From the NCBI GenBank assembly GCA_020081605.1, contig JAHREC010000045.1, positions 496,001-560,000 on the forward strand: a stretch of DNA of 64,000 nt, written 5' to 3'. Made by a program: the position numbers and the translations under genes. This document shows, one piece after another, positions 47,985 to 59,472 of this stretch. Position 1 is the stretch's first letter. The number at the start of each line of letters is the position of its first letter. Under the pieces are notes generated by a model, which was not told the origin of the DNA, did not search any database, and saw only the letters and a program-made list of their open reading frames with translations. The DNA is from Albifimbria verrucaria (taxonomy: Eukaryota; Ascomycota; Sordariomycetes; Hypocreales; Stachybotryaceae).

Positions 47985-49195
47985 GGGTAAATGATTATTT
48001 GTAATCATGACTGCAACGTCTTGGCTAGATTTGACAAAAGTACGATACGATACAGGGAATGAGGATCGAGATAAAATGTACTCACGGCCAGGACAAAGAC
48101 CAAGCTCCCAGAAAGGAATTAGCACTAAGTTCATGAGACACGTAAGTTTTCTCTGCGGTGTATCACTAGTACGAGTCATTGGCGAGGGTGGATCCGGATA
48201 TGTCCGTTATTTACGAGATAGCCAATAACTTAAGTGCGTCTGTGCCACATTCACCTCTCAATCAATCCAAGCAGCGGGAGGAAATGGGCTCCATCCGGGA
48301 TGGTTCGGTGTCCTTTATGCTGGAACTTTCTGACGGTTACTTATTGCTTCGTGTTTCCAAAGGTCCCATAAAACAAATATTGGGCATGGGGTTACCCTGG
48401 GAGGGCCACATTAAGGCTCCTTAACTCAACGAATTGAGGCTACTAGGTAACTAGTCTAGGCTGAAATATTACGGAACAACCAATCAAGACACTAGATCAT
48501 AGCTGGCTCTCCTTACGGGAAACCAAGATCAGCAACATCAGCTTTAGCACAGCGGTAGACAGGTCAGCCTCGCTGTGCTAAGAAAGAGTAGGAGCTTGAG
48601 CAGCTTTGCTAAGCGTGTTGACACTTTGTTCTGAAACACGTTAACCTTTCATGGTGGTTATAGATTATCTCGTTGCGAGCCCTGCCTTTGATCTTTAGCT
48701 GAGGCTACATCACATCTCCAAGATAAAAGTTGCGGTAACTTCATGACACTTTTACTCTGTGGCTTGGTATAGGGACTTTCTAAATTGTCGTGGTTTCGGA
48801 GAAATGATTCGACAACACAACGGATGTTTTCCTTCTAGATGCTGGTTTAGCCAAGAGTCTCCATATCAGCTTCGGCAGACGAGACGCATCAGGCAGCCGC
48901 CTTATGAAAAGAAGGGGTAGCGTTGTGGATCAGATATAACTAGTCCCGGCAATGATATGCCTTGTCAGAAAGTCAAACGCATGATTGTCTTAGGGTCTCC
49001 CTAGCTACGGAAGCTCCATTTTATATCCAACAAATTTAAATGAGCGATTGGGGTATAAATGTTGTGATGTCCGTCTCCCAAAAGAAGTTGTGGACGTAAA
49101 TGCGCTGTTGTCCTCTCACCCTTGCCCAGTTCCATTAACTTTGTTATCATTGTCGAGCCTGTCTGTTTCAACGGAAAGAGAAGGGAAAAAGAGCC
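47985..49195. other. Divergent intergenic region
   Basis: 1.2 kb between the divergent regulator and CFEM genes. It contains a perfect 11-bp inverted repeat at 48544-48581. No gene seen. Confidence 0.45.
48544..48581. repeat. Perfect 11-bp inverted repeat (hairpin)
   Basis: TTAGCACAGCG at 48544-48554 and its exact complement CGCTGTGCTAA at 48571-48581, separated by 16 bases. It could be a dimeric regulator site or an RNA hairpin; nothing around it identifies a tRNA or transposon end. Confidence 0.55.
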
Positions 49196-49753
49196 ATGGA
49201 AATTTTTATCAATGCTATATTGCTTCTTGCATTAACTGGCTTAGTACAAGCCACAACAACTACCGGCAACCCACGAGCAACTGATTTGCCTGGCCTCGTC
49301 AGCCAAGTCCCGTCATGCGTCGCTGGTTGTTTGGATATAATTCATGAAGGACTAGGTTGCGATAGAGCCGATATCAAATGCCTTTGTTCTGATGAGCCGA
49401 GTTTGGTTGCAAAAATGGGGCTGTGTGTCGTTGCCCAGAAATGCGGTTTTGAGGCAACTTCCAGTAAGTTTACCCATTATGTTCAATTATGCAGATCTAC
49501 AGTTTGAAAGGAAGTAACTGAACCGCATATCTACCTAGGCGCGTCTGAACTTGTTCAATATATCTGCCGCAAGATCGATGAGAAGCCTAGCGATGCTGAA
49601 ATAGCCTCCGCATCAAAAATCCTTGATATGGCCGTAGCCCAGGCAACAGTTTCGTCCCCGGAGCCATCAGTTGATACAGGTGCTGCGAGCAGCACAATGA
49701 TTGATGTGATTGGGGCTTTGGCAGTTTGTGCAATTGTTTCTACTCTAATTTGA
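49196..49753 (+). CDS. Small CFEM-domain GPI-anchored protein, 160 aa
   Basis: Exons 49196-49463 and 49539-49753 (intron GTAAGT..CTAG), 483 spliced nt, intact. A signal peptide ending VQA is followed by a complete CFEM domain: PSC, AGC, LGC, the acidic CDRADIKCLC, GLC, QKC and, in exon 2, the eighth Cys in QYIC. The Asp before the CxC pair, which in the family contributes to heme binding, is present. A Ser/Pro-rich linker and a hydrophobic C terminus after small residues indicate a GPI anchor. Such proteins sit in the wall or membrane and take part in heme capture, adhesion or host interaction. The intron falls inside the CFEM domain. Confidence 0.88.
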
Positions 49754-50913
49754 GCAAGTGGAAAACTAGCATTCGGGAGTAGCAGCTCACATTTACACAC
49801 ATATACAATTAATCACATGAAATACATGAACATGTTGATATCGCTCGATTTCATAGATTACTAGGGACACAAATAAACATAACTCACCATTTCCGTGACA
49901 TGTTCGAACGACGCCTATGGTGGATTGGTTCATTATTCTCGAAGCCAGGCTAACCATACCGTGGCATAGAACCAGCATACTTATCACCTTCAGAGTAACA
50001 TTTTTCTCACATTCAATTAGATCAATGTTGATAAGTCAAGGAGACCAAGTTGTTCACAACCCGAAAGTCCAATATAGATCTTTTCTGAATAATCTTTCTT
50101 TCTTTGTAAAGCTGTCTCGAATTAAGATGTCCCGGCTCTAATCATGGACAGACAATAGTCACCATCCCAGCCGCAACTCAACCCATTAAATCGTATTTCA
50201 TGCATTATTCGAGCGGCTAAAAGGGCAGAGAAGGGAGCACTGCAAAGCCCAATAGTGTGGTAAGCCCCTGTACCCAGCCGAGAGCTTGTAGTTTCTACAA
50301 GCGGATCCCAGACCCCACGTCATATGCCGAGAATGATGCGGAGGCTGGCTTCTCCATGTTCACCCCGCAGTGACCATGTGAAATAGCCCTGCCCTGACTA
50401 GGATGAGATCATCGGAATGTTTGGCAAGCATCGGCGTAACTAGGCTCTTGATATAGTCCACCTAAGTCAATTCTTTTCGTCTAATTCAATACCTTCGAGT
50501 GAGGAATTTATCATATTGCTCACTGGCTGGTGCTGGGTGTTTTGGTGACGGCCAAGGGTATCCACGGCGTCCAGTTTATGCCTATTCTGCTGAGCCCTGG
50601 ACCTAAGAATCTCCAACCTCGCCCATATTAAACCCGATGAACGAACTCTTTTAGGAGGGCTACATGCTGATCCATGGTACCTCGGTCAACTTCGCGGCGA
50701 GCGATGGTAAACTTGGCTTGCAGCTCGTTTCGCTCTGCTTTGTATTGGACCACCAATTCTGCAGCTATAGGTCATTTGTTGATTCCTCACCGGATTGATG
50801 GAATTTACCAGACAATCCAAAATGTCTTTAAATTTGATGTCGGCTCCAAGACAAGTCCTGTTATTTAGTGAGTGTTGTCTATTTCAGTTACCTCCTTAAG
50901 CCTTTGCTGGATC
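49754..50913. other. Intergenic before the GH78-like gene
   Basis: 1.16 kb. Short frames exist at 50.66-50.87 kb but lack family features. The right end should contain the promoter of the glycosidase gene. Confidence 0.4.
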
Positions 50914-53030
50914 ATGTTCAACTCAGCCTGGGTTCTTTCTGGGTTGCTAACCCCTACTCTGGCTTCATTGTGCTGGAGGAATACCAATTGCACTGGCCCT
51001 CCCTCGGCTTCATTTCCCGGGCCATGGGATACTTATAATTATGCGCCTGCGTCTCGGACTGTGTCTCCCAAGTCCCTACTGTCGCTCCCAGAAGGCGAAT
51101 TCATCTCTTTCTACGACGATGCAGATGTTGTTGTACTTGGGGAAACACCACGGCTCGAGTATTCGACTTTGGTGTCGAGGTAGGCGGTATTGTCACTGTC
51201 AACTATTCGCATGAAGGTGCTCCCTCAACATTAGGTCTGGCTTTCACCGAGAGCAAGAAATTTATCGGTCGCAAATCGGATAATTCTAATGGAGGCACTG
51301 CACCTGATGGTGCTATCACCACGACTATAACTTCAAATGGTACTGGAACTTATGTGCTGCCTGACGTAAAGCTCCGTGGAGGGTTTCGATACCTGACCGT
51401 TTTCATTGATTCAGACTCTGGTTCACAACTATCAATCCACGGAATTAGTCTTGAAATCTCATTTCAACCCACATGGTCTAATCTGAGAGCCTACCAAGGA
51501 TATTTCCACTCGTCAGATAAACTTCTCAACAAGATTTGGTACGCCGGTGCCTATACACTGCAAACAAACTCAGTTGCTGGGAACACAGGTCGTCGTCAGG
51601 TCTCGACCTCTAGAAGCTCTTGGTTCAATGATGCTGTGATTGGACCTGGAGACACGGTGCTCTTGGACGGTGCCAAGCGTGATCGTTGGGTCTGGATTGG
51701 CGACATGGGGACTGCCGTTCCCCAGCGTTTGTCAGCACTGGCGATCTGGTTAGCACCAAGAATGCCCTCCGAGCTATTTGGGAAAACCAGGTGAGCACAT
51801 CTAGCTCAGCATACTATCCTTTCATCGCTCAGATTATTACAGACACCTTCTGGCGTCTTGCCCAAAGCTGGACCTCCCTATCTTTCTTCAGATAGCGACA
51901 GTAAGTAGGTGTGCGTGAACAGATACTGCGTCGTCTAATCTCAGTATTAGCATATCACCTGTGGGCTATTGTTGGCTTATACAACTATTTTCTTTACACT
52001 CAGGATACAGCTTTTGTTGAAGGACTCTGGCCATCTTATCTCAAAGCTATTGAATACACATCTGGTAAACTCACCACAACTGGTGTCGTCAATGCCACTG
52101 CCAAAGGAGACTGGGGACGTCTCAAAAACGGTACAGTTTCTGCTGCAGCAAATATCATGTTCGTGACTCCATAACAAAGTAGCCCTCTCCAAATACCTAA
52201 GCTGATGATTCAAGGTTTTACCGCGCGCTACGTACTGGTAGTCTTCTCGCCAACTGGACCGGCAAGCCTCAAGAGGCGAGCGTTTTCAGCCGAAAAGCAG
52301 ATGCTCTGCAAGCAGCCATCATTGCTCAATTTTGGGACGACAGCAAAGGGGCATTAAAAGATAGCCCTGATTCCACTCAGTTGTATCCCCAAGATGGAAA
52401 CAGCATGGCCCTCGCATATGATTTGTTCCCTGCAGGGAGTGAACAAGCAAGCCGTATCTCAGACTATCTTCATTCAAATTGGACGCCCATTGGAGCCCAT
52501 TGTCCGGAATTGCCCAACAATATTTCACCTTTCATATCCAGCATCGAATTAGAGGGCCATTTTCGGGTTGGCAAGCCTAAACGAGCTCTTCAACTCATCC
52601 GCAATGCTTGGGGTTGGTACCAAAACAATCCAAATGGCACTGAATCAACCGTAATTGAAGGATATCTTGTGGATGGTACGTTTGGTTATAGAGGGCCTAG
52701 TTACCGTAACGATGAGTCTTATATCTCGCACGCCCACGGCTGGAGTGCTGGGCCGACCTCAACGCTGACTGAGTACATGGTTGGACTCTTGGTCACCAAA
52801 CCTCAGGGCAAGGAGTGGAGACTAGCACCTGCAACGTTTGATGACTTGACGGAAGCCGAAGCTGGCTTTACCACTGGGCTGGGAAGTTCTCAGCCAAGTT
52901 CATTGTAGGAAACGGCAAGGCTACTATTCAATGGGACACTCCAAAAGGCACACGTGGGAAGATAGTGATTCCGGGCCAAGAATCTGTGTGGGTTAATGGA
53001 GGCAAGGGCAAGAGAGTAGTTAAGCTGTGA
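50914..53030 (+). CDS. GH78-type alpha-L-rhamnosidase-like secreted glycosidase
   Basis: Exons 50914-51790, 51843-51900, 51951-52158 and 52215-53030, about 653 residues. Signal peptide ends near TLAS. A beta-sandwich region with FPGPWDTYNYAPASRTV and FGVEVGGIVTVNY is followed by the six-hairpin catalytic barrel with WYAGAYTLQTN, WIGDMGTA, YHLWAIVGLYNYF and DGNSMALAYDLF, and a closing beta domain. Acidic candidates for catalysis are the Asp of the GDMG segment and a later Glu; I cannot assign them firmly. Three one-base losses occur near 51157, at C4 51720-51723 and at AA 52884-52885. The third intron uses a GTTCGT donor. It would release terminal L-rhamnose from plant polysaccharides or glycosides. 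It is convergent with the GH43 gene. Confidence 0.82.
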
Positions 53031-53397
53031 CAGAGTGTTACAGGCTTAACTCTTTATGATAGATAATGCTCTATCGTCCCCTGTAGTATCTAGTCATCTT
53101 CTTATCCTCACATTGAGATATAAGAAAGACGTTTGATGAGAGATCATATATAGTGACGTCAAAACATGACGGATGTCTTTGGCAACGAATCCAGTTCGGC
53201 TTTGAAGTGAATTATCTTCTTAAAACCGCGCTACTGCCTTCTTTCGTCTTACGAGGATTGCCACTAACCACTATTATACTGAATTTTAACATGTCTGGGG
53301 AAGCAATGAATGCTGCGACACTTATCAAACACAATATCAGCCCCAAAACTACCCGTAAAGATGAATGCGAGAAACGCAATTGCATTTTCACTATTCT
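53031..53397. other. Convergent intergenic region
   Basis: 367 bases between the stop codons of the two glycosidase genes; nothing recognised. Confidence 0.4.
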
Positions 53398-55206
53398 CTA
53401 CCTGACTGGAATTAGAGTCGCATCATCTATCTTTTGTGCGACTGGTGTATATCTCCATCTGCTGAAGTACGCTGGTGTTTTGCCTTTTCCGCCATTGTTT
53501 GTCACATAAGGACCGACGATGGTACCTATGTATTAGACAATTAGCACAATCCTTGGCTCTAGGAAAGAAGGTTATTAGAAAGAGAACAATACTGACCAGT
53601 GAACGGGCCACTTCCACCCGACACAATTAATGCACTTGCAGATCCGAGCTCTATGTACTCTTCAGGTCTGGAAGCGGGCGCAGCACCAAAAACATATTCG
53701 CTATCGCTTGCAGCGTATACTGAAAGTCGAATTGTCTCTGAGCGCCAGCTCTTTGGAACAGGCACAATAATCGTTTCTGGGACAGTAGTGTTTGGTTTAC
53801 CGGAAGCTTCTACGCTGAATCGGAACCGTGGTACCAGGGTTTTTCCATTGCATGCTGGCAAATTTATAATACTGAGGTCGATATGCTGCAGTTGAGTCAG
53901 GAATACCGAAATTCCAGCTTCTTCTTGGTCCAATTTAGGACTAAACGACACATCAATACTGTAGTTGAAAAGTGTAGCACTTTGTTTTCGTGCTACAAAG
54001 CCCAGTCCGTCAACATCTGGATCCCAATCTATCGTAGCAGAAAGGTTGACATTGGATGGAGTAATAGCCAATGTATTCGGGTGGCCTTTTGGCGAGATGG
54101 TGAAGAGCGACTTTTGAGGTGGCCGCCAGAAGAAGAAATGCTTTGGAAGCACTGAGCCTGGCTCAAAATCGACCTCATCAGCCTCGTCGATCCAGTGCCC
54201 ATTTCCCGGTATGTTCTTGTTTGTAGGCGGCAGTGGCCCTGACATTTGCCCGTGGACAGGATCCAAGACTGGCCACTTGCCGTCCTCCCATGTCACTGCG
54301 AATAGAACCGTCTCCCGACCCATTGGATAGATTTCCCATTTCGGGCCGGATCTTGTAGCCAAGGCAATTCCCCACCAATTCCCTGTTGCGTCTTGGAATA
54401 GATCAGCATGTCCAACAGTCTGGAAGTATTGGTCGGTGTTTTTAGCCGTAAGGATAGGGTTGCCTTCGTAACCCTCGAAAGGACCAGTGACAGAATGTCC
54501 TCTCGCTATGGTCACGGAATGATTTGTCTCTGTTCCTCCCTCTCCAATCAAAAGGTAGTAATAATCATCTTTGTGATAGATGTGCGGACCTTCCGGATTG
54601 CGATCACCAGTGCCGTTCCATACACGAACTGGTTGAGTTGCTGCTCCAGTCTCAATGTCAATCTCGCTAATGTAAATCCCTGCCGCAACAGACATGTACA
54701 ACTTCCCGTCATAGTCCCAGAACAAGTCAGGATCAATATCTTTTGCGGGGTTTTCAATGGTTATTGGCTGGCTCCATGCGGCTTCGTCATATGGATCCGT
54801 CGTGGTGAAGAGAATGATCTTTGGGCCCCAATTTGCAAATTGAACATAGGAAGTTATTAGGTAAAAACACCATCTCTGTACCGAATGGTAGAGGCCCAAA
54901 TCCCTTCATTCTGATTGCCCCTGTTTTGCGAAAGTTCTGGCAACTGTTGGGGTCGATTCAAGGCATTGCTTGCGAGTTTCCAATTAACCAGGTCTTTGCT
55001 TGCATAAACAGGGACTCCGGGAAAGCCAAGAAAGATGATGTAGTACAAAAGAAAGTGCTATCCCACTCTTTGACAAACGTGCAGCTGGGGTCTGAATTCC
55101 AGCCAGGTAGAATTGGGTTTGTGAAGGTCTTGTTTACTACATCTGACTGGGCCCAGGCTCTCGTTGCAAGGCTGGCAGCTCCAAGAATCCAAGGTAGGAT
55201 GTGCAT
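53398..55206 (-). CDS. GH43-family glycoside hydrolase with C-terminal beta-sandwich domain
   Basis: Exons 55206-53597 and 53525-53398 (minus), intron 71 bp (GTCAGT..ATAG), about 579 residues. Signal peptide ends WAQ. The three acidic residues of the five-bladed propeller are visible: Asp in NPILPGWNSDPS (base), Asp in DIDPDLFWD (pKa modulator) and Glu in NPEGPHIY (acid). A C-terminal domain of about 200 residues follows, and the second exon gives its last strand and a hydrophilic tail. Frame breaks, one base short each, at GGG 55019-55021 and A5 54863-54867. GH43 enzymes are xylosidases or arabinofuranosidases; the exact activity cannot be read. Convergent pairing with a GH78-like gene suggests plant cell-wall degradation. 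Confidence 0.92.
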
Positions 55207-58156
55207 GGTGACCAAATCACGGATATGCAAGCTGGGTCACTTCAGCCTTGATCCTTCACTTTGTCGTTTCGTTATTCTCTTTGGATAATCCAGGTCATGG
55301 CCATACAGCTTTTATACTTAGCCATTGGCAACTCATGACTTCTATAGGCAGACCTGCCATTTCAAGCTCTCACCCGAAGTTCGATGCATCAATTGAATTA
55401 ATCTTCCACCAATCATGGTTATCGCCGAGAATGTCCCAGATCGAATTGCCGCATCAAGCACCACAGAATTGTACGGAAATAATGCTCCGCTTTGTATCGT
55501 TACCTGACCCGCTGCAGCGGCCCAATTACCCTGTACAAAAGCTTCCATGAAATCTCCGATGAATTGGAGTTGTAGCGCCCAACCGAAAGAACATATTTTA
55601 CAACTTGGAGTTAAATCTTTCTAGTGGAAATTGAATTTGTTACAGGTCATGAATAAACACGTGTCGTTGGGGTATACCTTCGTCGTGTATTCTGGCTATC
55701 GATTCTGGGACGCTGTTTGTGTTGAATGTAGGGTTGATTGATGATTGATTGAACTAACTGAAGGACTGTTGTTCAGAACAAGGGAGTCCTCCTTTATATA
55801 CATTCTATCCTCCCAACCACCTACTTAAGCGTTTCATCCTTCGTTTCTAGCAGTTTGAACTATTAAACTAAATTGATCGAAAGAAATTCTATCTGCATGT
55901 TGGATTATTGATCTCGGGTTGTTTGAGAATAATTATTCAAACGAACTCAAATCACCCAATTGTTGATGAATCTTGACATAACTAGAGCAAAACTCATCAG
56001 TAAAGCAACTTCAGAGGGCTTAATACTAGTTCTATACCCTTCCCCATTTCTCAAAGGTCCCATTGAATTCACAGCAAGCTTCTTTGAGATGCCCTTCATT
56101 CTGTTGGAGAAGTGGCCAAGTTATTCATCATGCCTTTTAAACAACCTCTAGTATCGATTCGCAAATTACGATGATTTATATCACGAGTCAATTATTAACA
56201 AAGCTGAAGTTTAAGAATACTGAACTTCCGAGTAGTGCTCGTCTCTGTTATGATTGATCTTTGAAACTAGGCATGAAAACTGAAGTTGCGTTCTTCAAGT
56301 CGTTGCTATGATATGATTGATACTCATCACTTCCTACCATCGACTCGCGGCTCATGAAACTTCCAAGACAGTCATGTCCAAAACACGCACAGTGTATTTT
56401 GAGAAAGAGAAAGGTGGCGTAGATCATGGGGGCAGAAATAATCATTCTAAGCAAAATCTTGCGACTCCAATTCACATGAAAATAGCAATCTTATTCAGAC
56501 CCCGTCGGAACTGTTCGTCAAGATGTATGTATCCCAAATGTAAGATTCTGCTTACTCCGGCCTTGTTAGAGATTTCACTTGGTGAAGTCAGATCTACCTG
56601 GATGATTGACAAGGGGTATATGTCGTATTATACGATCTTGTGACTTGGGCTAAAACTTGCTCTTCTTTGGACTGTGGAGGTGATCCGGCTTTGCGAGGAT
56701 TTCTTGGATGGTCAGTGACTCGTACATCATATCATGTCTTCAAATGCTCACCGTTTGAGTAAGAAACCAATGCCTTGAGTGACTACGAAGTACTAACAGC
56801 TGTATCCTTGTAATATCCCGGTCCAAGTAGTGTCAGGTATTGGGATTTCTGTTTATTTTGAAGCTCACTCAGCATGGATTTACCTGGTTACGCCACCGGA
56901 TGCTACTAGCCGTCAGCCGGAACACATTCCGGACTCGCTTGTGGCACAGTGGAGTTGTGTTTTAGCCATATTGAGAGTGAGATTGATTTGCTTTCCAACC
57001 ATCCATTTCACATATACTCCAAGAAGTCTCCAATGGTTGCAAGCGGCAGCAGTCAGTTATCATACAAAGTTATCTTATGATGAGTGGCTCTATGTCACAA
57101 CGTGAGTGATACAGGTAAAAGGAATACTAACGCCTAGCATTCTCTTTTTAGGACGGCTACATATGCACAAATTCAGAGTCTCCTCCAAGAAGTACGTCAT
57201 AAGGCAACCAACTAGATTAATATTTCTGACGAGGCTATTGCGCTCTTGTCAGACGGCACCTCGGACCGTCCAGAGCCTCACACCCAAACCAACAGTTTTA
57301 TGCAAGCACTCAACTTCTGTATGAATCCTTCATGGCCAGATAGATATGACATTGGACAGAAAATATAAGATTAAATTCACTAATCCAAATTTTTACCTGT
57401 TCTCTTATCTCAACTTCAGATCCTAGCTTATTTTTATTCCTATACATCGGAATTGTGAATGACGGCTTGGCTTGGGATCTTAAAACCAATTCATAACGTG
57501 CAAATACCATGAACTCGAGCCGGTGCTTACTACATCGTACCCATACCTCTGATCCAGCCGTAATACAGCTAGTAGGGACGGAAGTCCCAACATCTGACTG
57601 TCGCCACCAACCATGTGTGATGTGACGGGGTCGCGGTATTCAAGGTATACTGATTGGATAAACTTGTCTATTTCCGCCAGTAAGACGTGATTTCAGTTAG
57701 AGATGTGGTGAAGTTAAATATGAATCTTACCAACTGGAGCCTCGTGATGCTCTTCCTGATAATAGGAACCCCAGGCTCACACAAGAAATGGCGGTGACGT
57801 TTACTCTGACAACACCAATTGAGCCATTTAGCGGTGCGTTGGTCATGATTGCCAAATGTTTCTGGCTGATCTAAGACCATTTGCTTGTCGTTGCAGCAAT
57901 CTTATTTGCCCAAGTGCAACGACAGCCTGCTTTCATGATATTTGGCCACAGCCGAATTCGGCTCATATTGATACAGATACATACGGGTGTACATGCAACA
58001 GCTCGCTGCAGCAAGGAAAGTGGCAGGTTACCAACCTGGTGTCACGGAATATAAAAAGCAGCGTTTCTGCCTAGTGCTCAATTACCTTCACAAACACAGC
58101 TGGCAAGTGTTCCAGCAGCTCGCTCTGAAAGTAAGCGCCTCAAAAGCTCATTTAAA
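55207..58156. other. Long AT-rich intergenic region with a coding relic
   Basis: 2.95 kb between the GH43 start and a small secreted protein gene. Mostly without signal, except the possible coding relic at 56.82-57.36 kb listed separately. No transposon ends seen. Confidence 0.45.
56820..57368 (+). pseudogene. Possible decayed or error-broken gene, family unknown
   Basis: A frame open from about 56820 to a good intron (donor GTGAGT near 57101, branch ACTAAC, acceptor TTTTTAG near 57152) continues in phase as YAQIQSLLQEV, meets an in-frame TAG at about 57213, and then continues another 49 codons in the same frame. The spliced continuation is more than expected by chance, but I see no family motif and no start. 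An alternative frame in the middle also looks protein-like, so errors are likely. Confidence 0.3.
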
Positions 58157-58599
58157 ATGCAAATCACCATCACTTCTCTTCTTCTTGGCCTTGCAGTTGC
58201 GGGCACGTCTGCTGCTCCTGGCAATACTCTTGTGGAGCGCCAAAATGTTCCTACAATTCCCGGATTAGTCTGGGTCCAGTTCTTCGGGAAACGATTGCTC
58301 AGGAAAGCCGGTTAATGAAAAGATTTACAATGATAATGGCCTTGGCATCTGCCACCCAGAGGACATCCCCATACGTATAACAGCTGGAAGGTTTGGAAGA
58401 ATGATGCTGTCCACTCACGTATGTTTTATAAAAATGCCCTTAACATTATTATAACTTTTTCTAATGGGAATTCCTAACAGTGAACTTTTACACTCGAACC
58501 GATTGTACATTTACTGATGGAGGCAATGTCGTCTCAGTTCCCGGAGGCGTTGTTGACTGCTATGTTCAGCAAATTGGTTCCACGCAATTCGAATTGTAG
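58157..58599 (+). CDS. Small secreted protein of unknown function, about 127 aa
   Basis: Exons 58157-58418 and 58481-58599 (intron GTATGT..ACAG with CTAAT). The signal peptide ends GTSAAP and a short pro-region with a Val-Glu-Arg step follows. The mature part contains GNDCSGKPV, GICHPEDI, SWKVWKNDAVHSLNFYTR, TDCTFTDGGN and GVVDCYV, with four cysteines likely forming two disulfides. Two frame breaks must be corrected: near 58280-58284 a GGG run looks one base too long, and at CCCC 58367-58370 one base is missing. The corrected length stays a codon multiple. Similar small cysteine-paired secreted proteins are common in plant- and insect-associated fungi; no function is assigned. Confidence 0.6.
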
Positions 58600-59472
58600 C
58601 CAGTGGCTCAATTTTAAAAATCTTCGTAGTGGCACAATCGAACATGAAACTCAGTCGATGGGGTAGGAAGTTATCTCAAATTTTTGTTCCAATATCTACT
58701 TATTACACTCCTTAGTCGCAAACAATATATTCAACTCCTGGGAATTCATAATTAGTTGTTTCACCTTCGACTGCGAACTGCGTTGAACATTAAATACAAA
58801 GTGCATCTAGTTTCAATGTATGCCCTGGGTTCATGTAGGAATAATTTATTACACGGCAAGTCTCTGAAAGAAAACAGTTCACAAGATGTACTAAGAAGGC
58901 CCATGAAATCCTGAGCGATAGGAGAAACTATGATGGGGATCCAACCTTCATTCATATGTCCCACTGCCTAAATGAATTGAACAAACAGCTGCACTAGTAA
59001 GCCACCATGTTTTGGTCACAACGAGCAATGGAAGATATCTGGACATGCAATTCGGTCCCAAAGCATTGTGGTCGAGGGCTCTGTCACTCAAATTTTGAAC
59101 CCATGAGCCACCGCTTATTCAGCGGGCCTTGGAGCCGATGCTAGGTTGCGTTTCAGAACAGTCCGAAATCAAGCTGAAATGTGGGAAGTCCAAAGCCAAT
59201 GAAGGCTCTTCAAATGGTCCCCTTCATTGACCCATGTGGAGCAGAGAAGATACTGGGCCCGCTGACTACGCGGAAGGTATGCTAGGTTTCATGAGGTGAG
59301 TTGCTTCGCTATTAGTCTGGCTGTGTATATATTCAGGACTTCTTGCTCATTGTGAAATATGTACTTCGCTTTCCACAGCTAGAATTGCAATTCAGCATCA
59401 GAAAAGCTGACGAAACGAATAGTGGTGCTTCTATACGCTATAGCTTCCGCCTTTAGAAGCTCCTTCTTGAAA
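58600..59472. other. Intergenic
   Basis: 873 bases between two + strand genes; no gene or structured element recognised. Confidence 0.4.

Noticed and set aside
48544..48581. Hairpin as a tRNA
   Set aside because: No A or B box, no cloverleaf arms beyond one stem, and no T-run follows.
52159..52214. A further frameshift at the third GH78 intron
   Set aside because: Using the GTTCGT donor at 52159 keeps the frame and gives the expected Asn-x-x-Phe-Tyr-Arg-Ala-Leu segment, so no correction is needed.
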